A stretch of DNA of 64,000 nucleotides from Melanopsichium pennsylvanicum (lineage: Eukaryota > Basidiomycota > Ustilaginomycetes > Ustilaginales): NCBI GenBank assembly GCA_900208305.1, contig OAPG01000021.1:1-64000 (forward strand), read 5' to 3'. The notes beneath the pieces were generated by a model. It had not been told where the DNA came from and ran no database searches. It saw only the letters and a program-made list of their open reading frames with translations. Each line of letters opens with the position of its first letter. Positions within the stretch are counted from its first letter, which is position 1. Shown here piece after piece: positions 58,314 through 64,000 of this stretch. The translations under genes were made by a program, and so were the position numbers.

Positions 58314-61300
58314 ATGCAGACTCTCACAATGTTGTGGGCCTTTCTCGCCCTGAGCCTGACCACCAACAACATCTTCCTTCCCGTCAGCGCTCAACTTAAT
58401 AATACCTGTCTCTCCTTCACTTCCACAACGTCTTCGAGCTACCTACTCGCAAAAGCGGGGGAGACAACCACTATCCTCACCTCCCGCGATGACGCAACTT
58501 TGATTCACCATGCAGCTTCTTCATTTGCTTCCGATCTTATGATCATGGTCCCTTCGTCCACCGTCGTTGTTCGAAACGTCACGTCAGCCTCACTCAGAAT
58601 GCAATCCTCCTCATCTTGGAACCAGGATCGAATCATCATCGTCGGTTCCATTTCGCAATCAACCTTGATTCGCGATCTAGCATCTATGGACAAAGCTGTC
58701 AAGAACGAAATGGAGATAGTGGAATCAAGCTGGGAATCGTGGAGTAGTGTGATCACAGGAGGCGGATTGGTCATGTTGGGCTCGGACAAGAGAGGCGCAG
58801 CGTACGGATTGTATACTCTGAGTGAAGAGCTTGGAGTTTCTCCTTGGTCATGGTTTGCTGATGTAAAACCTTTGAGTAACCATACCGAGGTGTATTACTC
58901 TCCTCCCCGCTCTTCTTCCGTTGAAGAAAATTTCGGAAGCACCTCATGTTCTCATGGTCCACCTCTGGTCAAATACCGTGGGATCTTTCTCAATGACGAA
59001 GCGCCTGCACTCACAAATTGGGCTCGAACGTACTTCAAAGGTCCTTTTCCTCCCATGTCGGCTCCACAAAGTTTCAATGATGCCATGTATACGCACGTTT
59101 TTGAGCTGCTCTTGCGACTGAAAGCCAACCTCATCTGGCCTGCCATGTGGAACGATTCGTTTGCAGTCGCAGGATTGCCTGATCTTCCCAATGACGGGAT
59201 GAATGGTACCGGTGCTGCTGGACCCAATCAACTTTTGGCGGATCGAATGGGTATTGTTTTCGGAACTTCACATCAGGAACCAATGGGTCGCAACACTCCC
59301 GAATGGAACACTTGGTACCAAGGTCCTTGGGATTACACCACCAACCAAGAAAACATCACCACGTATTGGAAATACGGTGTCGAACGCGCCGCTGGTCTCG
59401 ATACCATGTTCACCATGTCAATGCGAGGTAACGGAGACAAGGCTCTCGATGGCGCAAACATCGACTTGTTGCAGACGATTATGGCTAAGCAGCAAAGTTT
59501 GTTACCCAAACACCAAAGTTCGGGAAAAATATCAGTGCCTCAAATGATGTGCTTGTATACCGAAGTGCAAGGGTATTACAATGAAGGGTTAAGAGTCCCA
59601 GATGATATCACGTTGCTGTGGACGGATGACAACTTTGGCTTCATTCGAAGGATACCTACGGAGCAAGAAAAGAACGAAAGAAAAGGTGGAGCAGGATTGT
59701 ACTACCATGCCGACTATGTTGGTCAACCGAGATCGTACAAATGGCTCAACACGGTCAACCTCATCAACACTTGGGAACAACTTAATGTGGCATTCCTCAA
59801 TCAACAGACAGAGATCTTCATCCTCAACGTAGGCGATCTTAAACCTGTCGAAGTTCCAATTCATTTCACGCTCAACATGGCTTACGACAACACCAATTTG
59901 CTCCACCCGAGCGATGTCAATGCCTGGATGGAGAGATGGGCTGCTCAAACGTTTGGAGAAGAGAAAGCAAAAGAGGTAGCAGAGGTGGTCCAAGGCTATT
60001 CCTGGTTGAATTCCAGGATCAAACCCGAGTTGTTGAACAGCACAACATGGAGTGTTGTCAACCACTTTGAGGCTGAATCTGTCCTATCTCACTGGCAGCG
60101 ACTCACAGATCTGGTGGAGAATTGCCTTACGCCTTACTTTAGGTCGACACCCAACTGGGATGCATACTATCAGTTGGTTGCATACCCAACCCTTGCTTCT
60201 GCCAATCTTAACCATCTCTATGTAGCTGCTGGTAAGAACAATCTCGCTAGCACGCAGAGCAAAAATTCTGCCAATTCCTGGGCCAATCTTGCACGAACCT
60301 TGTTCCGACACGATCAACACTTGACGCAGCAGTACCACGAATTGAGCGGAGGAAAGTGGAGTCACATGATGTCGCAACCGCACATGGGGAGCCAATACTG
60401 GCAGCAACCGATGAGGAATGCGCTGCCACCGTTGAGTTACGTGGAAGTGCAGGGGGAGATGTGGCCGAATACCGCGCTTGGAAGCAATTTGCGGGTGAGT
60501 GTGGATGCAAGTATGGGTGCATGGCCCGGTGACAACCAGTACAACTGCCAGGATGGTTATAATTGCCCGGATCCAAGTCTAATGACGTTAAATAGGTACG
60601 ATGGCAACCAGAATAGGAGGATTTGGGTCAGTGCGGGTGATGACAATCCGTTCTCTTTTACAGCTACGTCCAATGCCACCTGGTTAAAGGTGGATCATCG
60701 TTTGGCCACCCTCGACTCGATCACCACATTCTCGAGCGACTCAGTGAACAATCCGGGAAACATGCAGAGAGACCTGCTCAGAAATGCAGGAGAAAGGTTC
60801 TTTGAGCGTAACAGTGATCAGTCTTTCTACGCGGGTGGAAACTTTGATGACGAAGTCGAAGTTAATCTGTCGGTGGATTGGTCTCAACTTGCTTCGACAA
60901 GTTGTGCAGATGCAGAGCGAAATATGGTCTCTGGTATGGTTTACATCAACACGACGAGCATGGCGGCAGAACAGTACGTTGGAATGTCAGCTTTGACCAA
61001 CGTTACCGTGACTCTCACTGTGGATCCTTGCACTCTTTCCAACAATTCTTCCTCTGATGTGGATTCGAGTACCTTTGTCGCTTCGTCAACCGACTCAAGC
61101 GTATCTATGCTTGCTGAACATGCCACATTTGAGCCTTCACGCAACTCGTCAACTTATCTCGAAACCTTGCCCGGATACGGACTCTTGGGATCCGCGGTAA
61201 CTGTGCTTCCTCCCACCGCCGATTCCATCCCTGCTGGCTCTGGTCCTAGTCTCGCATTCGACTATTTCATCCCTGCGACTAACGGCAACAACATTACTGG

Positions 61301-61682
61301 AAGGAGCTATGCAGTCAACGTAACCACTTGGTTAGCGCCCATCTTGAACTACCGCGACAAACGACCACTTGAGTACATTCTCGAACTTGACAATGATCCC
61401 GCATCGCGTGTGACGGTAACCCCTGTACCGGAAAACATCTCACCAGGAACAAACAGCGCAGATTGGGGTAACGTCGTCAGCGCCAACATCCGTAAAGTCA
61501 CCACAATGCTCGAAACGCATACAACCACAACTACAACAAACATGCAAGGAAAGCATGTAGTGAGATGGTGGCCACTGGAACCAGGACTGGTTTTAGAAAA
61601 GGTTGTCGTTGAACCAGAAGGAGCCATGAGTATTTTGACCAGTTTAGGTTTGCCAGAGAGCAGACGTGTGGGGATGGTCTAA
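58314..61682 (+). CDS. Secreted xylan alpha-1,2-glucuronidase, GH115 family
   Basis: A 1,122-residue secreted enzyme. I start at ATG 58314 because the next residues form a signal peptide (LTMLWAFLALSLTTNNIFLPVSA); the ATG at 58110 would bury it. GH115 features: the N-terminal alpha/beta domain with IIIVGSISQSTLI and the block GSDKRGAAYGLYTLSEELGVSPW at about residues 155-180; FLNDEAPALTNWARTYF and LLLRLKANLIWPAMWNDSF near 230-280; GTSHQEPMGRN near 320; FTMSMRGNGD near 370; and the LLWTDDNFGFIRR segment near 430. The C-terminal accessory domains follow, ending after FDYFIPATNG. The family removes (methyl-)glucuronic acid side groups from hardwood and grass xylan. Many N-glycosylation sequons are present. 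It converges with a pectin-acetylesterase-like gene, so two plant-wall side-chain enzymes lie together. Confidence 0.95.
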   Translation: MQTLTMLWAFLALSLTTNNIFLPVSAQLNNTCLSFTSTTSSSYLLAKAGETTTILTSRDDATLIHHAASSFASDLMIMVPSSTVVVRNVTSASLRMQSSSSWNQDRIIIVGSISQSTLIRDLASMDKAVKNEMEIVESSWESWSSVITGGGLVMLGSDKRGAAYGLYTLSEELGVSPWSWFADVKPLSNHTEVYYSPPRSSSVEENFGSTSCSHGPPLVKYRGIFLNDEAPALTNWARTYFKGPFPPMSAPQSFNDAMYTHVFELLLRLKANLIWPAMWNDSFAVAGLPDLPNDGMNGTGAAGPNQLLADRMGIVFGTSHQEPMGRNTPEWNTWYQGPWDYTTNQENITTYWKYGVERAAGLDTMFTMSMRGNGDKALDGANIDLLQTIMAKQQSLLPKHQSSGKISVPQMMCLYTEVQGYYNEGLRVPDDITLLWTDDNFGFIRRIPTEQEKNERKGGAGLYYHADYVGQPRSYKWLNTVNLINTWEQLNVAFLNQQTEIFILNVGDLKPVEVPIHFTLNMAYDNTNLLHPSDVNAWMERWAAQTFGEEKAKEVAEVVQGYSWLNSRIKPELLNSTTWSVVNHFEAESVLSHWQRLTDLVENCLTPYFRSTPNWDAYYQLVAYPTLASANLNHLYVAAGKNNLASTQSKNSANSWANLARTLFRHDQHLTQQYHELSGGKWSHMMSQPHMGSQYWQQPMRNALPPLSYVEVQGEMWPNTALGSNLRVSVDASMGAWPGDNQYNCQDGYNCPDPSLMTLNRYDGNQNRRIWVSAGDDNPFSFTATSNATWLKVDHRLATLDSITTFSSDSVNNPGNMQRDLLRNAGERFFERNSDQSFYAGGNFDDEVEVNLSVDWSQLASTSCADAERNMVSGMVYINTTSMAAEQYVGMSALTNVTVTLTVDPCTLSNNSSSDVDSSTFVASSTDSSVSMLAEHATFEPSRNSSTYLETLPGYGLLGSAVTVLPPTADSIPAGSGPSLAFDYFIPATNGNNITGRSYAVNVTTWLAPILNYRDKRPLEYILELDNDPASRVTVTPVPENISPGTNSADWGNVVSANIRKVTTMLETHTTTTTTNMQGKHVVRWWPLEPGLVLEKVVVEPEGAMSILTSLGLPESRRVGMV

Positions 61683-62081
61683 GTTCCCAGGAAAGGAGGA
61701 ATGATGATGATGTTGTTTTTTCCACTTCTATGTTGTACAGTAGATTTGATTTGCTGTCGTAGTATGAAAACAATTTCCTTTTTGTTTCGCATCCTCTGCA
61801 AGACTTGGGTTCCAACAATCCTCATCCCCGCCTATGTGCATTCTGGTCTGTTAGCTGTGCAACTTCGAACAGTGGTCTTTGACCGAATTCAAGATCATTT
61901 TGCTATCTTTTAGAACAACAAGAAGACAATTCCAAGGTATATCGCATATGGGTTCAAACAGGTGGGTATAGTAAATTTAGATCAACAACAAAAAAAAACA
62001 AGTGTGTGTGTGTCTGTGTGATTGCAAGACGAAAATCCATCTCGACCTCTTTCTCTTCCAGCAATATAATAAAATCTGGAT
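61683..62081. other. Convergent intergenic region
   Basis: 400 bp between two convergent secreted-enzyme genes. TACAGTA is at 61736-61742, and a short GT run is near 62000. No gene is seen. Confidence 0.45.
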
Positions 62082-63755
62082 TTAGTGCGACGACCAACCG
62101 GGATCATCTGTTTTAAACTTGTTCAAAAATGTTGCTTGGGTGTACCCATCAGCAGCATTGTATTGGGTGGTGTACAGCAACGTGTGACCATTTCCTTGAA
62201 CCATAAAGTTCCTTGCATTGATCGTATTGGTATCTTCCTCATTGAACAGTCGAACCAATTCTGCGCTGAAGTTCGCACTGCTAACGCCCTGGTTGCCCGG
62301 AATCGTTGTGTCGTTACTGTAACTCATCGAGGCAAATCTCGAATCAGTGTTGGCTTGAGCTAGACCGACAATGTAACTGTCGAAACTTTCATCGTCGCAA
62401 TTTGGACATCTAACCTTATTTGGCACTTGAATGTTCTGACTCGGGTGCATCAGGATGGATTTTGGCGTTTCACCGGAATCGGCCAAAAGGTCGACACGTA
62501 CCCCGTTGAATGCATCTTGAGCATTCTGATACTGCAAAATGCTTCCAAACGCTCCGGCACTAGACCCAGCAATCCACACCCTTTTGAGGTTTGAAACAAG
62601 TTTCACAAGCTCGGCCATGTCTGCTTTGACATTGTTCCAACCCTTGTGGTAGGTAGGAGCAGAAGCACCGTTATACTGAATCACATTGTCACCAGCGTGA
62701 AAATCACCGGTGCAGTAAGGAATCCAAGCATAATTGCTCTGTTGCCATGGGTTGTACTGGTTATCGCGTGCAAAAGGGAACCACCATTTGATGTTGTCAG
62801 GGATATTTAAAGCATTGAAAGTGGTATTGGTAAAAGATCCGGGGATGTTGTATGCCTTCTTGTCCACGTAGCACGTTTGGTAATCGTGGCACGAACCGCC
62901 TTCTTGAAGACCAATGACGAGTTCTTCAGATCCAGAATGCAAGTTGATGGCCATACCAGTTTGTGTACCATCACTGCATAGCGTTCCAGCAACGTCAATC
63001 CAAACCCACTGGTCGTACTGCAAAGAAGTGCTGGTGGAAGAAGGGGTACTAGCTGGAACTTGACCTGCATTACGAGTAAATGTGTACGAGGATTTCACAT
63101 GCCCAGCACCGTGGAACAAGCCTTGATTGTATTTTGCTTCGGATTTTGGCAAGCTCTGGCTATACACAGCGCAAATCACATTTCCTTCCGCAAAGTCGAT
63201 AAACTTGATCACCGTCGCCATGGCACACTTTGGAGTCTCGTCGCAGAAAGCTACACAAGCATTGACGTGATTCTGAGTCGTCCTTCTTGCATGCTTGCTG
63301 ACCGTGTACCTGGTCAGATAGCTCGGAGCACCTCGGGTGTTCATTGCAAGCCTATTTCCATCAGTCACCCAAGAATACGTGTATCCACTGGGCGCGGTGA
63401 GCCCAGAGACGTAGCGAGGCGAGAGTGCGGCAGCTTCATCGCGTTTGTTCCTCCGCTTGAGAGCTCGAAGTTTTGTGAAGCTCATACCAGGAGTAACAGC
63501 GATGTCGCGGTACGATGAGGAGGATAGGAGGTGGGAAAGCTTGGCTGAGGAACGGCGCTGGGGTAGAGATGCATGGCCATATAGTGGATCGGTGGGGTCG
63601 ACCGTACCATCAGAATCGCCATCACCAACCGCAGGAACTTTGAGGGCTGTAAAGGAAGTGTGGGGGGCGGCTTGCCAAGGAGCTTCGAACAGCAGATTCG
63701 CAGATGCACCAGTCACAGCCAGCGTCAAGGCAACTGCAAGAGCGCACAACTTCAT
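62082..63755 (-). CDS. Secreted pectin-acetylesterase/Notum-family hydrolase
   Basis: A 557-residue protein from ATG 63755 with a clear signal peptide (LCALAVALTLAVTGASA). After a ~220-residue N-terminal region (with a possible Kex2 site near KRRNKRDE), the catalytic domain begins around YDQWVWIDVAGTLCSDGTQTG. Family features are the oxyanion segment LVIGLQEGGSCHDYQTC, YCTGDFHAGDN, the nucleophile GSSAGAFGS near residue 397, the Asp in LLADSGE near 424 and the catalytic His in VQGNGHTLLY near 525. PAE/Notum proteins are alpha/beta-hydrolase carboxylesterases; plant members deacetylate pectin and animal Notum removes palmitoleate from Wnt. In a plant-associated fungus pectin or another acetylated polysaccharide is the likely substrate, though the N-terminal domain, with CVAFCDETPKC-type cysteines, is not standard. 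A TATA-like box lies 110 bp upstream. Confidence 0.88.
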   Translation of the reverse strand: MKLCALAVALTLAVTGASANLLFEAPWQAAPHTSFTALKVPAVGDGDSDGTVDPTDPLYGHASLPQRRSSAKLSHLLSSSSYRDIAVTPGMSFTKLRALKRRNKRDEAAALSPRYVSGLTAPSGYTYSWVTDGNRLAMNTRGAPSYLTRYTVSKHARRTTQNHVNACVAFCDETPKCAMATVIKFIDFAEGNVICAVYSQSLPKSEAKYNQGLFHGAGHVKSSYTFTRNAGQVPASTPSSTSTSLQYDQWVWIDVAGTLCSDGTQTGMAINLHSGSEELVIGLQEGGSCHDYQTCYVDKKAYNIPGSFTNTTFNALNIPDNIKWWFPFARDNQYNPWQQSNYAWIPYCTGDFHAGDNVIQYNGASAPTYHKGWNNVKADMAELVKLVSNLKRVWIAGSSAGAFGSILQYQNAQDAFNGVRVDLLADSGETPKSILMHPSQNIQVPNKVRCPNCDDESFDSYIVGLAQANTDSRFASMSYSNDTTIPGNQGVSSANFSAELVRLFNEEDTNTINARNFMVQGNGHTLLYTTQYNAADGYTQATFLNKFKTDDPGWSSH

Positions 63756-63866
63756 CGTTTCGAGGTACGTCCTTCCTGCGGAGTTGAGGGTGAAAGACGT
63801 TTGGTGTTTTACGTAGTGAGATAGAGATGAGGAGTTGGATGGTTCGGTAGCAGAAAAGACGGGGCG

Positions 63867-63874
63867 TATTTATA
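63867..63874 (-). promoter_or_regulatory. TATA-like box of the pectin-acetylesterase-like gene
   Basis: TATAAATA on the minus strand about 110 bp upstream of the ATG at 63755. The rest of 63756-64000 has no gene. Confidence 0.55.
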
Positions 63875-64000
63875 TTCTCAACCGATCAGCGGCTCGGAGT
63901 ACAAACAAGGCTTCTACGCTGGTGGGCGTGGAAGCCCTTTGACACACGGAAAGTTTGCAAGCCAAGGTAAAGGAGGGGAGGGGTCCTTGTATCGGAGAAA

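Overview
The window is the left end of a fungal chromosome. It opens with a CCCTAA/TTAGGG telomere array (about 1-178) and then runs as gene-dense, mostly intron-poor DNA to base 64,000. The gene style and the protein families suggest a basidiomycete of the smut type (Ustilaginomycotina): long intronless ORFs, Ser/Thr/Gln-rich disordered tails, many microsatellites, and basidiomycete-like Rrp6, Bub1, Cog6 and Fal1. The assignment to smuts is inference; a fungal origin is certain from the telomere plus the gene set. Several ORFs can be extended upstream through TTG or GTG codons; I use the first sensible ATG.

Layout. 0-0.6 kb: telomere and a very short subtelomere. 0.6-9 kb: an unknown protein with a mitochondrial-looking N-terminus, a four-exon AP endonuclease, and the spindle-checkpoint kinase Bub1. 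9.4-14.2 kb: a nuclear-looking coiled-coil protein of unknown function and a penta-EF-hand protein with one intron. 14.9-16.9 kb: a secreted tannase/feruloyl-esterase-like enzyme followed by a decayed copy of its own 3' end. 18-23.2 kb: an Msc2-type zinc transporter and a PTR2-type peptide transporter, convergent. 24-26 kb: a gene-poor stretch. 26-31 kb: Cog6, a TMEM19/DUF92 membrane protein and mitochondrial ribosomal protein uS11m. 32-34 kb: a type II membrane-anchored GH17 beta-1,3-glucanase. 34.3-43.5 kb: four consecutive nucleic-acid-processing genes in two divergent pairs (Rrp6 / RNase H2 catalytic subunit; SF3a60 / eIF4A-III-Fal1). 44.3-48.2 kb: a 1,294-residue protein of unknown family. 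50.9-51.8 kb: a tiny four-exon gene for complex III subunit 9 (QCR9), found by joining short exons. 52.9-56.6 kb: an I-BAR-domain protein with a long Asn tract. 58.3-63.8 kb: a convergent pair of secreted plant-cell-wall enzymes (GH115 alpha-glucuronidase and a pectin-acetylesterase/Notum-family hydrolase).

Two functional themes stand out: RNA and RNA:DNA-hybrid processing in the middle, and secreted or nutrient-uptake functions (tannase, PTR2, GH17, GH115, PAE) scattered around it. Four of the latter have a clear TATA-like box 90-150 bp upstream of the ATG, while the housekeeping genes do not obviously have one. I found no transposon, CRISPR array, virus-like segment, secondary-metabolite cluster or clearly new multi-gene system. 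The most useful non-obvious items are the QCR9 gene, the tannase remnant, the DESD motif in Fal1, a recurrent TACTGTA/TACAGTA heptamer confined mainly to non-coding DNA, and the two large unrecognised proteins.
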